Assembly: GCF_001612725.1 (NCBI RefSeq)
Contig: NZ_BDAZ01000067.1
Coordinates: forward strand, 23,879 to 87,878
Source: Nocardia anaemiae NBRC 100462
GTDB lineage: Bacteria > Actinomycetota > Actinomycetes > Mycobacteriales > Mycobacteriaceae
Direction: 5' to 3'
DNA: 64,000 nt
Of the stretch, positions 53,869 through 62,030 are shown one piece after another. Within the stretch, counting starts at the first letter, position 1. The number at the start of each line of letters is the position of its first letter. The translations under genes were made by a program, and so were the position numbers. The notes beneath the pieces are model-generated. The model did no database searches. It had not been told where the DNA came from and saw nothing but the letters and a program-made list of their open reading frames with translations.

Positions 53869-55263
53869 ATGCGTTCGGCGCCCATGCTCAACTCACTATT
53901 GCGCAACCACGACTACCTGCGACTGTTCACCGCCCAGGTCTCCGGTCTGTTCGGCACCGGATTGACCACTGTCGCACTGGGATTGCTCGCCTACGAACTC
54001 GCCGGTGGTGCGGCCGCCGCGGTCCTCGGCACCGCGCTCACCATCAAGATGCTGGTCTACGTCACGGTCGCGCCGATCGTTGCTGCGTATGCCGACCGCT
54101 TCCCCCGCCGCAGCTTCCTGACCTTGCTGCATCTCGTACGTGCCGCGGTCGTGCTGGCGCTTCCGTTCATCGATCAGGTCTGGCACATCTACGTGCTGAT
54201 CGCTGTCCTCCAAACCGCTTCCGCCGCATACACTCCCACCTACCAAGCGGTCATCCCCGACATCCTGCCCGACGAACGCGAATACACTCGCGCGCTATCG
54301 GCCGCGCAACTGGCCGCCACCATGGAAACACTGCTCAGCCCCATGCTTGCCGCCGCCGCATTGACGGTCATGAGTTTCCACTGGCTGTTCGTCGGAACCG
54401 CCATCGGATTCGCCGTCTCGGCCGCGCTGGTCGTCACCGCCAAGGTCCCGAACCCGACCATTACCAGCGACGAATCGTTCCGCGAACGCATCACCGTCGG
54501 CATGCGTATCTTCGCCGCTACCCCGCGGCTGCGCGGCCTGCTCGGCCTGAACATGGTGGTAGCCGCCGCCGGATCGGTGATCATGGTCAACACCGTCAAC
54601 TACGTCCGCGACACCCTCGGCGGCACCCAGGCAGGAGTCGCTATGCTGTTGGCCGCCAATGGCTTCGGCACCATGCTCGTCGCGCTGTCCCTGCCCCGAG
54701 TGCTCGACCGCACCGGCGCTCGCCCGGTGATGCTCACCGGCGCGGCCACCCTGCTCACCGGACTGGGCGCCGCCATCGCCCTGTCACTCACCGACACCGG
54801 TGACTGGCGCTGGGCTGCGGCCACCACGGTATGGGCCATCATCGGCGCGGGCACCGCCGCCATCCTGACACCCACCGGACAGGTCCTGCGCCGCTCGTCA
54901 CAGGCCGCGGACCGGCCCGCCATCTTCGCAGCCCAATTCTCACTGTCACACCTGGCCTGGCTGCTCACCTACCCGGTCACCGGATGGCTCACCACCACAG
55001 CGGGATTCACCACCACCTGGGTGACACTGGCCGTATTCGCCACAGCGGGAATCACAGTGGCCCTCCGGATGTGGCCACGCAAGGATCCGGAAATGATCAC
55101 CCACCTGCACGCGGTCGGCACCATCGCCCCGGAACGGCTGGGTCACGCCGAACTGGTGAACGAGCGGTTCTACCGCCACACTCACCCTTACGTCATCGAC
55201 TCCGACCACCGGCGATGGCCGACCCGAACCCAACACGGGCTCGAAACCGCCACCGCAGCCTGA
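53869..55263 (+). CDS. MFS transporter of the copper-type operon
   Basis: 464 residues from ATG 53869 (GGATG upstream). The frame is open back to 53761 without a ribosome site. About 12 helices; FTAQVSGLFGTGLTTVALGL is helix 1 and YADRFPRRSFLTLLHLVRAA the loop after helix 2. The C-terminal cytoplasmic tail (PEMITHLHAVGTIAPERLGH, ERFYRHTHPYVIDSDHRRW) is rich in His and could bind metal. It follows the His-rich protein by about 120 bp and probably shares its promoter. Substrate is unknown; efflux under copper stress is inferred. Confidence 0.87.
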   Translation: MRSAPMLNSLLRNHDYLRLFTAQVSGLFGTGLTTVALGLLAYELAGGAAAAVLGTALTIKMLVYVTVAPIVAAYADRFPRRSFLTLLHLVRAAVVLALPFIDQVWHIYVLIAVLQTASAAYTPTYQAVIPDILPDEREYTRALSAAQLAATMETLLSPMLAAAALTVMSFHWLFVGTAIGFAVSAALVVTAKVPNPTITSDESFRERITVGMRIFAATPRLRGLLGLNMVVAAAGSVIMVNTVNYVRDTLGGTQAGVAMLLAANGFGTMLVALSLPRVLDRTGARPVMLTGAATLLTGLGAAIALSLTDTGDWRWAAATTVWAIIGAGTAAILTPTGQVLRRSSQAADRPAIFAAQFSLSHLAWLLTYPVTGWLTTTAGFTTTWVTLAVFATAGITVALRMWPRKDPEMITHLHAVGTIAPERLGHAELVNERFYRHTHPYVIDSDHRRWPTRTQHGLETATAA

Positions 55264-55293
55264 AGATCAAATCCGGTCGAGCCGAAACCACCA

Positions 55294-55321
55294 GGCGGGC
55301 AACCGGTTCCGGGTGCCCGCC
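55294..55321 (+). terminator. hairpin terminator after the MFS gene
   Basis: GGCGGGCA (55294-55301) pairs with TGCCCGCC (55314-55321), 30 bp after the MFS stop. The loop itself has the palindrome ACCGGT. No T run follows. Confidence 0.6.
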
Positions 55322-55857
55322 TCCGAACATCCGGCGGGTGTCACCGCGGTTAGGGTGAGCGCGACGCGCCCGCCGATCGGCTCCTCGCCGGAACCATTCG
55401 CGCGACGGGCGCGGATCCGGGGGCGCTGTCGGAGTCGCCGCTGGTGGCGCGGGGCGGCAATGGCGGCTTGGTATTCCAGTTCTGCGGGCTGCGAAGTCAG
55501 GCCCGAGGGTGCTCGCCCCCGGGCGCGCAGGGGTCTTCCCTCGGCACTGTCATCGGTGTTGCTGCCGTGAATTGGCTGGCGCATTGACGGTAGCTGGGCT
55601 ACCGGGGTGGCACCGACACCGAACTTTGCGGAGGCGTTCAACAACCACTACGCGAGTAACCGCGTGGCAGCGCACCCTCCGGCATCGGTGCGCCAATGGG
55701 TCTCCGTGCCGCGCAGCATCGGATCGACCTTCGACCGAAAAACATCGACTTGAAACTGACGTCGAGTTCATATTAGATGGCAGTAATCGAGTTGTGGGGC
55801 ACCATCTCTCCGGATTTCAGCCGCAGAGCGTCGGTGGAGCCCCGAGAGGAGCCGGTG
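55322..55857. other. gap without supported gene
   Basis: About 535 bp. Frames on both strands are long only because of high GC and have no ribosome site or recognisable motif. Nothing regulatory stands out apart from GAGAGGAG just before the thioesterase start. Confidence 0.4.
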
Positions 55858-56346
55858 ATGAGCGGGCGGCAGGCGGAGAATCCGGAATTCGCACAAATCG
55901 TGCAGGCTGTCGTCCTCAGCATGCCTGCGGCGCGACATCTGGGGTTCTCGTTCAGCCGGGTGAATCGGGGCGAGGTGGAGATCGTACAGCCATATCGCAC
56001 GGAGTTGACCGAGCACAACGGCAACTTCCAGGGCGGCGTGATCGGGTCGCTTGCAGACTTCGCCGGTGGATCCGCGGCGGGCACGCTACTTCCGGTCGGA
56101 TGGGTGAACATGACGCTCGACTACACGGTCAAACTTCTCGCACCGGCGCGAGGCGAGCATCTAGTGGCCCGCGGACGCGTCGTGAAGCCCGGCAAGGCGA
56201 TCACCGTCGCGGCCGCCGACGTCTACGGCGTCGATCAGGGTATCGAAACATTGTGCGCGACAGCGTTGGTCACGATGCGAAATATAGACCTGCGCACCGA
56301 ACGGAATAAGCCCCCGGTTTCCGCCGCAAGTCACCGGGATGCCTGA
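55858..56346 (+). CDS. PaaI-family hotdog thioesterase
   Basis: 162 residues. Hotdog fold signature HNGNFQGGVIGSLADFAGGS, with the central helix and active-site Asn/Asp region, then VNMTLDYTVKLLAPARGEHL and VAAADVYGVDQGIETLCATA. Such enzymes hydrolyse acyl- or phenylacetyl-CoA thioesters. ATG 55858 has GAGAGGAG upstream; an earlier in-frame ATG at 55777 lacks one. It stands alone. Confidence 0.88.
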   Translation: MSGRQAENPEFAQIVQAVVLSMPAARHLGFSFSRVNRGEVEIVQPYRTELTEHNGNFQGGVIGSLADFAGGSAAGTLLPVGWVNMTLDYTVKLLAPARGEHLVARGRVVKPGKAITVAAADVYGVDQGIETLCATALVTMRNIDLRTERNKPPVSAASHRDA

Positions 56347-56449
56347 TACCGAGGCTTGACTCGCCGGGTTCTCTGTATTTCGGCGTACGAATCCGTCGTG
56401 GATTTGATCGGACGGCTGTGGCCGAATCGAACGGCTGCGGGATCCGGTA

Positions 56450-56683
56450 TCAAGCCGCACCTGGTGTCGGCTTGTCCAGCCGTTCCCGGCATTGCTCGCG
56501 CAGTGCGCTCATCGTCGCCCCGCTCAGCGCGCGGCCAGCCGGAGATTGGAGCAACCGCGGGAGCCGGGTGTGGAATTCTTTCGAGCGCAGCCCGAACCGT
56601 ACGAACGCCTCGTCGTCGTCGTTACCGCCGTAAGGTGCCCACTCGGTAGCGAATTCCAGCATGCCGACCTCGAATCGACTCAT
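56450..56683 (-). CDS. small conserved hypothetical protein (DUF3263-like)
   Basis: 77 residues: VGMLEFATEWAPYGGNDDDE, then AFVRFGLRSKEFHTRLPRLL. The pattern L-E-F-x-x-x-W-x-x-x-G-G, then F-G-x-x-x-x-x-F resembles small actinobacterial proteins related to DUF3263 (sigma-factor-like HTH). Its ATG lies 7 bp from the end of the IS-bounded unit. Joining the sequence across that unit puts GAAGG 9 nt before the ATG, so the insertion separated the gene from its ribosome site and promoter. Confidence 0.6.
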   Translation of the reverse strand: MSRFEVGMLEFATEWAPYGGNDDDEAFVRFGLRSKEFHTRLPRLLQSPAGRALSGATMSALREQCRERLDKPTPGAA

Positions 56684-56712
56684 TGCTATAGAGGCTGTTT
56701 GAGAAGGTTTGA

Positions 56713-57256
56713 TCAGTTCCAGGCGGCGTCACGGTCCTGCACGTAGGCGGGGGTGACCACGACCGATATCAGTAGGCCAAGGGTGTCGGTGATGATATGG
56801 CGTTTGCGGCCGTTGACTTTCTTGTAGTGGTCGAATCCGCTGGTGTCGCGGCTCACGACGCCTTCGGCGGACTTGTGCACCGACTGCGAGTCGATGCACC
56901 ACACGCTCGGATAAAGCGTTGCGTCCCAACGCGATACAGAGGTCGCCGCGCAGCCTGTCGACCAGGTCGCCGGTCGCGCCGTCGTCGGTCCAGCGCCGCA
57001 TCAGCGCGTAGACGGTCTGCCAGGGCCCGCCATTTGATGCCATTGTCGACCAGGTAGAAGTCGCGTCGACGATCGCGCGGCGGTGGTGTTTCTCCGGCCT
57101 GCCGCCCAGTGCTAGCGGCGCCGGCAGTAGTGGGGCCAGCGCGGCCCATTCGGTATCGGTGGTGTCGGATGGGTAGCGGCGGGTGCGGTCACCGCAGCCG
57201 CAGGTGCAGCCAGCACCCGGCGTCCGGCGCGCCGGATCGGCAAGGTTCAATGACAT
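56713..57256 (-). pseudogene. IS5-family-like transposase, frameshifted and truncated
   Basis: The N-terminal part reads RRYPSDTTDTEWAALAPLLP and GGRPEKHHRRAIVDA. The frame then shifts: FYLVDNGIKWRAL continues in a second frame, WQTVYALMRRWTDDGA returns to the first, and CIDSQSVHKSAEG, then GRKRHIITDTLGLLISVVVT lies in a third. The first catalytic Asp (CIDSQSV) is present, but the C-terminal part with the last acidic residue is missing; the frame ends DRDAAWN next to the left terminal repeat. It cannot be functional. Confidence 0.85.
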
Positions 57257-57264
57257 CGCGGTTT

Positions 57265-57443
57265 GTTGTAGTCGTGAGCGTAGGCAACTCAGCGCTATAG
57301 GCAACCTGCCGCCAATGCTGCCGCAACACACCGAAACATGTTGCTGCCGATAAATTCTCGCTGCATCAGCGAGCACGAGCCCGGCCTGGTGAGCGTCACG
57401 GGCCGACAGCCGGTCGATACCTCTATCACATGCCCGAGCAGAC
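57265..57443. repeat. direct repeat copy A of the IS 5' region
   Basis: Starts GTTGTAGTCGTGAGCG and ends GAGCAGAC, with matching blocks AACATGTTGCTGCCG and GTCACGGGCCGACA. Same order and orientation as 59535-59711 with scattered differences. It lacks the terminal inverted repeat that follows copy B. Confidence 0.85.
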
Positions 57444-57528
57444 TTATAGTTTTCATAGACGTCGAGACTTTCGCGTCGTTTTCCGAAGTCTGATGGTTTG
57501 CCGGTACGCGAGCAGACGGAAGGTGGTC

Positions 57529-57957
57529 ATGGGTCGGGTCGAGGTGCCGGGTCCAGAGCCTGATTGGGAACCGGCAGGGCAATATCATGGCGGGAAGCGG
57601 AACCCGGCAAGCCAGTACAGCCTGTGGCAATGGGTTGTGGGAGGTTTCCGCCTGGCGGGGGGTTTGCCGGCATCGTTGGAATCGCTCGCGGCGCGGTTGC
57701 GACTCGATGTCGAGCACAGCTGGGAGGATCCAGGACCGGTCGACGTCGCGTTGTTTCGTGTCGGCGCTGCCGCGATTGCTCTGAGCGCCAAGTCGAACAG
57801 TCCAGAGGCCGATACATTGGTCTGGGTCGCCAGCTCCGTCGAGAACATCGATGAGGTAGTGGATTCTCTCCTGAGAGCTCTCGGCCTGGCGCATGCAGTG
57901 CTCGACACCTATTCCGGCACCAGACCCGGGTATGCCGATGACCATTCGCAGGACTGA
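57529..57957 (+). CDS. passenger gene 1, unknown function
   Basis: 142 residues from ATG 57529, preceded by GGAAGG. N-terminus is Pro/Glu/Trp-rich (VPGPEPDWEPAGQYHGGKR), then QYSLWQWVVGGFRLAGGLPA and ENIDEVVDSLLRALGLAHAV. No signal peptide, membrane helix or known motif. Lower GC than the core genes. Lying inside the IS-bounded unit with two other small genes, it is probably an acquired accessory gene. Confidence 0.65.
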   Translation: MGRVEVPGPEPDWEPAGQYHGGKRNPASQYSLWQWVVGGFRLAGGLPASLESLAARLRLDVEHSWEDPGPVDVALFRVGAAAIALSAKSNSPEADTLVWVASSVENIDEVVDSLLRALGLAHAVLDTYSGTRPGYADDHSQD

Positions 57958-58002
57958 AAAATTGCTCGTCCATGCTGGTAGGCGCTGATAGCCTCTGTGC
58001 GC

Positions 58003-58728
58003 ATGGGGGTTTCGGTCTTCTATGACATCTTGTTGCCGCGGGAGAGCATCGCGCGTGCCCTCCGGTTTCTCGCGGAGCGCGCACCGCGGCCGGACCGAGG
58101 GCTGACGACGGTTGCCCTGCCCAACGGTGAGCAGCTGGTGTTGCCATTCTCCACCGAGTGGGATGAAGCGCAACGCTTTGTCGACTGCGCCGGGGAGAAG
58201 GACTTGTATCTGTGGCTCGACCTGAAGGTTGACATCGATGACGAGGTCGCACAACAACTCCGGGTCTTCGAACCGCACACATACGTCACTGAGATCGATG
58301 GAAAGTTCTATCGATACAAAGACGACCTGAGTGAGGACGACTTCAACGACATGGCGTGTTTCGATGAAGAGCAACTACGCGACCATGGCGTACTCGTTTC
58401 GACGGGCACGACCGAAGTAGGTGTCAACCTATTCGTCTCGTTCACCGCCGAGCTGGATCCGAACTACGCCCAGCTGCATATCAGCTCGTGGACCCGCACA
58501 ACCCACAGCTTGTTCTACTCGTCACCGTCCTTCGAACAATTGTTCACCGATCTTGTGGCCGCCGTCGAAGCGGTGTGCTGGGTACAAGGCACCGATCTCG
58601 ACAATGACCTGATTGTCAATTCGCTGCACGGTAAACCCGTGCCGGGCCTCGAAATACCGGGCGAGAAGGCGGTAACCCTGGACGAACTAGCAGCGGCAGT
58701 AGCCGGGGCACAGTCCGATGCTTCGTAA
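58003..58728 (+). CDS. passenger gene 2, unknown soluble protein
   Basis: 241 residues from ATG 58003 (GTG 57997 in frame). Acidic protein with alternating strands and helices: LLPRESIARALRFLAERAPR, LPNGEQLVLPFSTEWDEAQR, YLWLDLKVDIDDE and EIPGEKAVTLDELAAAVAGA. No signal peptide or membrane helix. Its composition recalls small immunity-type proteins of polymorphic-toxin loci, but I recognise no family. It ends 69 bp before the Sel1-repeat gene on the same strand. Confidence 0.65.
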   Translation: MGVSVFYDILLPRESIARALRFLAERAPRPDRGLTTVALPNGEQLVLPFSTEWDEAQRFVDCAGEKDLYLWLDLKVDIDDEVAQQLRVFEPHTYVTEIDGKFYRYKDDLSEDDFNDMACFDEEQLRDHGVLVSTGTTEVGVNLFVSFTAELDPNYAQLHISSWTRTTHSLFYSSPSFEQLFTDLVAAVEAVCWVQGTDLDNDLIVNSLHGKPVPGLEIPGEKAVTLDELAAAVAGAQSDAS

Positions 58729-58797
58729 CCCAAGACGCACACCGCGTTGGGATGGGGCGAGTAGAAATCGCAGCGGTTTCGTCGACGGAGGGTGCGG

Positions 58798-59469
58798 GTG
58801 AAAGATTCAGCGTTCCAAGCGATCAAGGACGCGATCGCGGCGTCGATCAGGTGGATCATCGGCGGAAATCGGGAAGAACACGAGCGGGCACGCTTCATGC
58901 GAGCGCTGGACGCCGTGAGCCGTGAGGCCGCGGAGGGCGGGTCCCCCTACGCAATGGTCAGCTGGGGTGGCACCTTGGCCGCGCGTGGTCAGACCGACGA
59001 TGCGAAGTCGTGGTACCGCAAAGCCGCCGACACCGGCTACGCCGCTGGGATGTACATGCTGGGCAGATTGCACCTCTCGCTCGGCGAGACCGAACAAGCC
59101 GAGTTCTGGTTCCGCAGAGCCGCTGTCACCGGCAACCCCATGCTTGACGCCGCCGCCGCTGGTCACCCCGGTGCGATGTACGAGCTCGGCCTGATGCTCA
59201 TCAAGCGTGGTGATACCGGCGAAGCCGAACTGTGGTTCCGCAAATCAGCTGATAGCGGCATCCCCGAAGCGATGTACCAGCTCGGCGAATTGTCCCTCGA
59301 GAGACGGAAGAAAAGGGAAGCCGAATCCTGGTTCCGAAAGGCAGCAGAGATCGGCGACCCCGGCGCCATGGTCAAACTGGGTATCTTACTCTTCGCCCGC
59401 GGTAAATCCGAAGAGGCGCAGTCCTGGACGCAGAAAGCCACCGGTACGATCTTCGACAGGTACAGGTAG
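58798..59469 (+). CDS. passenger gene 3, Sel1-like repeat protein
   Basis: 223 residues from GTG 58798 (GGAGGG 5 nt upstream; GTG 58792 in frame). About five Sel1/TPR-like repeats of roughly 36 residues: DDAKSWYRKAADTGYAAGMY, EQAEFWFRRAAVTGNPM, GEAELWFRKSADSGIPEAMY, REAESWFRKAAEIGDPGAMV and a last unit. No catalytic domain; such proteins are binding scaffolds. It is the last passenger gene of the unit and is followed by repeat copy B. Confidence 0.82.
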   Translation: MKDSAFQAIKDAIAASIRWIIGGNREEHERARFMRALDAVSREAAEGGSPYAMVSWGGTLAARGQTDDAKSWYRKAADTGYAAGMYMLGRLHLSLGETEQAEFWFRRAAVTGNPMLDAAAAGHPGAMYELGLMLIKRGDTGEAELWFRKSADSGIPEAMYQLGELSLERRKKREAESWFRKAAEIGDPGAMVKLGILLFARGKSEEAQSWTQKATGTIFDRYR

Positions 59470-59534
59470 CTGCGCCTGCTTGACATCATGCCAGGCATCT
59501 CGTCCCGTCTGATCCCAAGAGCATGACTCTGTCG

Positions 59535-59711
59535 GTTGTAGTCGTGAGCGCAGGCACTCAGCGATATCAGCAACCCGCAGCCAATGCTGCCGCAACACGC
59601 CGAAACATGTTGCTGCCGGCAATTCCCACTGCATCAGCGAGCACGAGCACAGCCTGGTGTGCGTCACGGGCCGACAACCGGTCGATACCTCTATCACAAG
59701 CCCGAGCAGAC
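59535..59711. repeat. direct repeat copy B of the IS 5' region
   Basis: Second copy of the segment at 57265-57443, same orientation. It runs on into the right terminal inverted repeat (59710-59727), which copy A has lost. No transposase sequence lies to its left. Confidence 0.85.
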
Positions 59712-59739
59712 CTTCTCAAACAGCCTCTATAGACCTTCG

Positions 59740-60129
59740 ATCCGGGGCAGCCAAGTGACCACATGCGTGTAGATTTCCTCGAATCCGCTATCTCCCAAGC
59801 CTTCTCGACGAGCATGTCGATCCGCTCGGCAGCGGTGGTGCCCGCCAATGGCGGAATCGCACGCACCATGTCGTGCGCACGTGCCAGCAGATGCCCGATC
59901 GGCGGGCGTCGCAGCACCCTGGACGAGCCACCGGCGTCGGTGACGCGATAGGTGAGATCGGGCGTCCCAGGCCGATCCGCTGAAAGTGCAGGGGCGCTGC
60001 GTATTCGGTGCCGATGCGGGCGAACCATCGAGCTATCGCGTCGGCGTCCACAGCGGCACCGATCCATAGACGCCCGTCTACGCTGGAGGTAGTTGTGCGA
60101 ACCGGGTGCGGGTTCAGCCATGTCTCCAC
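59740..60129 (-). pseudogene. phosphotransferase-family (APH-like) pseudogene
   Basis: From GTG 60129 one frame reads DADAIARWFARIGTEYAAPL, then HFQRIGLGR. After a frameshift near 59955 it continues DLTYRVTDAGGSS and VLRRPPIGHLLARAHDMVRA, the N-terminal nucleotide-loop region of actinobacterial phosphotransferase/acyl-CoA-dehydrogenase-associated kinases. It then jumps to ERIDMLVEKAWEIADS, which looks like the C-terminal end. The catalytic HxD region is missing, so it is both frameshifted and internally deleted. Confidence 0.6.
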
Positions 60130-60134
60130 AATGG

Positions 60135-60460
60135 TCAGCGGTCGCTACCGCAGCGGGGCACCCAGCGCACCTGCCGCCGCAGCTGGTTCTTCAGGATCTT
60201 GCCACCGGCATTGCGCGGCAGGACTTCGGTGATGACGTCGCGTACTGCGGAACTTTGAAGTCGGCGAGGTGTTGTCGGCAGTGCGCGAGCACGGCGGCAA
60301 TATCGATCGGACGATCGTCGGAGAACAGGACCGCGCCGACCTTCTCGCCCATCACATCGTCGGGGATGCCGAGCACCGCCGCATCCACAATGCCGGGAGC
60401 CGACAGCAGCACCCCCTCGCCCTCCGCGCGGGAATCGGTGCGAAAGTTCCGCTCTCACGT
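60135..60460 (-). pseudogene. acyl-CoA synthetase C-terminal fragment
   Basis: Reads LLSAPGIVDAAVLGIPDDVM, then GEKVGAVLF and HCRQHLADFKVPQY, and after a frameshift near 60235 VITEVLPRNAGGKILKNQLR. This is the C-terminal subdomain of the ANL (AMP-binding) superfamily, with the catalytic Lys in GGKILK. The N-terminal ATP-binding domain is absent. With the phosphotransferase relic beside it, it probably marks a lost lipid-catabolic operon. Confidence 0.75.
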
Positions 60461-60495
60461 TTCGGCGCCCCGCCTGCGAGGCCGCCCCGCCGAGA

Positions 60496-60879
60496 TCAAC
60501 CCGCGGCGCGTGTCCGAGCAGAAGTGGCGGCTTCCGCCGCCTCCTGGAAGTCGATGATGGCCCCGCCGTAGTTCCTCGCCCAGTTCGTCAGGACCTCGAT
60601 CGGCTCGACGAGGGTTCGGCCGAGGTCGGTGAGGCTGTACTCGACTCGCCGTGGCGCTTCGGCATGGCGTTCGACCAGACCGTACCGCTGGAGCCGACGC
60701 AGCGTCTGGGTGAGGACCTTGCGCGAGATGCCGCCGATGAGGTCGACGAGCTCACCGTGCCTGCGCGGCTGATGGCTGAGACCGAAGAGCACGAGCACGG
60801 CCCATTTGTCGGAGATGATCTCGACCGCCAGGCGCGTGGGGCAGTCGGCCAGGAAGGCAGGTCCAGCCGCGTTCTGCAT
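60496..60879 (-). CDS. HxlR-family transcriptional regulator
   Basis: 127 residues from ATG 60879: FLADCPTRLAVEIISDKWAV, then LVDLIGGISRKVLTQTLRRL and VERHAEAPRRVEYSLTDLGR. This is the HxlR winged helix with the conserved Cys near residue 13. Divergent from the oxidoreductase at 60967 with an 87-bp shared promoter. The frame stays open upstream to 61776 only as antisense of that gene. It parallels the pair at 1536-3010. Confidence 0.92.
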   Translation of the reverse strand: MQNAAGPAFLADCPTRLAVEIISDKWAVLVLFGLSHQPRRHGELVDLIGGISRKVLTQTLRRLQRYGLVERHAEAPRRVEYSLTDLGRTLVEPIEVLTNWARNYGGAIIDFQEAAEAATSARTRAAG

Positions 60880-60888
60880 GAAAATCAA

Positions 60889-60904
60889 AGGTACCAGGAG
60901 GTAA
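60889..60904. promoter_or_regulatory. direct repeats AGGTAC/AGGTAA in the divergent promoter
   Basis: AGGTAC (60889-60894) and AGGTAA (60899-60904) are 10 bp apart, one helical turn, just upstream of the HxlR start. They are a possible operator for this regulator. Short and only partly conserved. Confidence 0.3.
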
Positions 60905-60966
60905 CTCACGCCTCCGTAACGTCTTCCGCGAGCAACGAAAACAGCACCAGATGCGGAGGAGTCACC

Positions 60967-61947
60967 ATGCCACGAGTCGTCGTGTTCAACGAGTTCGGCG
61001 GGCCGGATGTCATGCACATCGTCGAGGAACCGGTCGTCGAGCCGGTAGTCGGCGAGGTACGGGTCAGGATCGAAGCGTTTGCGGTCAATCCGCTCGACCA
61101 GATGATGCGTTCCGGCACCTCGCCCGCAACCGTCCCCCTGCCACACGCTCGCCTCGGCGTCGAAGGAACCGGCGTCGTTGATGCGCTGGGCCCGGAGATC
61201 ACCGGGCTGAAGGTCGGAGATCCGGTCATCCTCACGGCCATTCCGGACGCGAGCGTCAGGGGCAGCTATGCCGAATACACCACAGTCCCCGCGGACCGGG
61301 TCCTCGCCCGGCCAGCCGGGCTCGCAATCACCGAGGCGGCGGCGATCTGGGTCGCGTACTCCACCGCCTACGGCGCGCTCGTCGAGAAGGCGAGGATGCG
61401 GCCCGGCGACCACGTCCTCATCACTGCCGCGTCCGGCAGCGTCGGCCGCGCGGCGATCCAGATCGCCAATCAGATCGGCGCCGTGCCCATCGCCATCACT
61501 CGGCACTCTGCAAACACGGACGACCTGCTCGCCGCAGGCGCCGCCGCGGTCATCGCCACCGACCATGTAGACGTCGTCGAAGCCGTCCGCCACCACACCG
61601 GCGGTACCGGCGCCGACATCGTCCTCGACGTTGTCATGGGCCCCGGCCAACAGGACCTCGTGAAGGCGGCCCGCCCCGGCGGAACACTGGTCGCCGCAGG
61701 CTTTCTGGACCCACGGCCCACACCCTTCCCGACAAGCACGCCGCTCACGATCTTCAGCTACCGGAGCTTCGAGCACACCCTCGACACCGTCGTGGTGAAG
61801 CGCATGGCGGCCTTCCTGAACGCCGGTGTACGCCTCGGTGCGCTACGGCCCGCGATCGACAAGGTTTTCGCCCTCGACGACGTCGTCGACGCACACCGCC
61901 ACCTCGAGAAGGGGCTTCACGCTGGCAAGATCGTCGTTACGGTCTAG
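60967..61947 (+). CDS. zinc-independent NADP-dependent oxidoreductase (quinone oxidoreductase family)
   Basis: 326 residues of the medium-chain family. N-terminus VVVFNEFGGPDVMHIVEEPV, with AVNPLDQMMRSG. The Rossmann motif ITAASGSVGRAAIQIANQIG lies near residue 157. No zinc ligands. ATG 60967 follows GGAGGAG. Divergent from the HxlR gene, which probably represses it. Likely an NADPH-dependent quinone or enal reductase used in detoxification. Confidence 0.9.
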   Translation: MPRVVVFNEFGGPDVMHIVEEPVVEPVVGEVRVRIEAFAVNPLDQMMRSGTSPATVPLPHARLGVEGTGVVDALGPEITGLKVGDPVILTAIPDASVRGSYAEYTTVPADRVLARPAGLAITEAAAIWVAYSTAYGALVEKARMRPGDHVLITAASGSVGRAAIQIANQIGAVPIAITRHSANTDDLLAAGAAAVIATDHVDVVEAVRHHTGGTGADIVLDVVMGPGQQDLVKAARPGGTLVAAGFLDPRPTPFPTSTPLTIFSYRSFEHTLDTVVVKRMAAFLNAGVRLGALRPAIDKVFALDDVVDAHRHLEKGLHAGKIVVTV

Positions 61948-62030
61948 CAGCGGACCGAACACGGAAGGGACACAGGCGTTTTCGGCTGATCTCGCCGTAG
62001 GGCCTACTCCGACACAGCCGCACGAAAGTT

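Larger units (their letters stand above)
56691..59727. mobile_element. IS-bounded 3.04-kb unit with passenger genes and TATA target duplication
   Basis: The outer ends are an 18-bp perfect inverted repeat, GAGGCTGTTTGAGAAGGT (56691-56708) and its complement (59710-59727). TATA is duplicated at 56687-56690 and 59728-59731. The left part holds a decayed IS5-like transposase on the minus strand. A copy of its 5' region occurs again at the right end (57265-57443 and 59535-59711). Three genes lie between these copies. The layout suggests two same-direction IS copies that captured genes and moved as one unit, or an internal insertion or deletion into one element. Confidence 0.8.
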
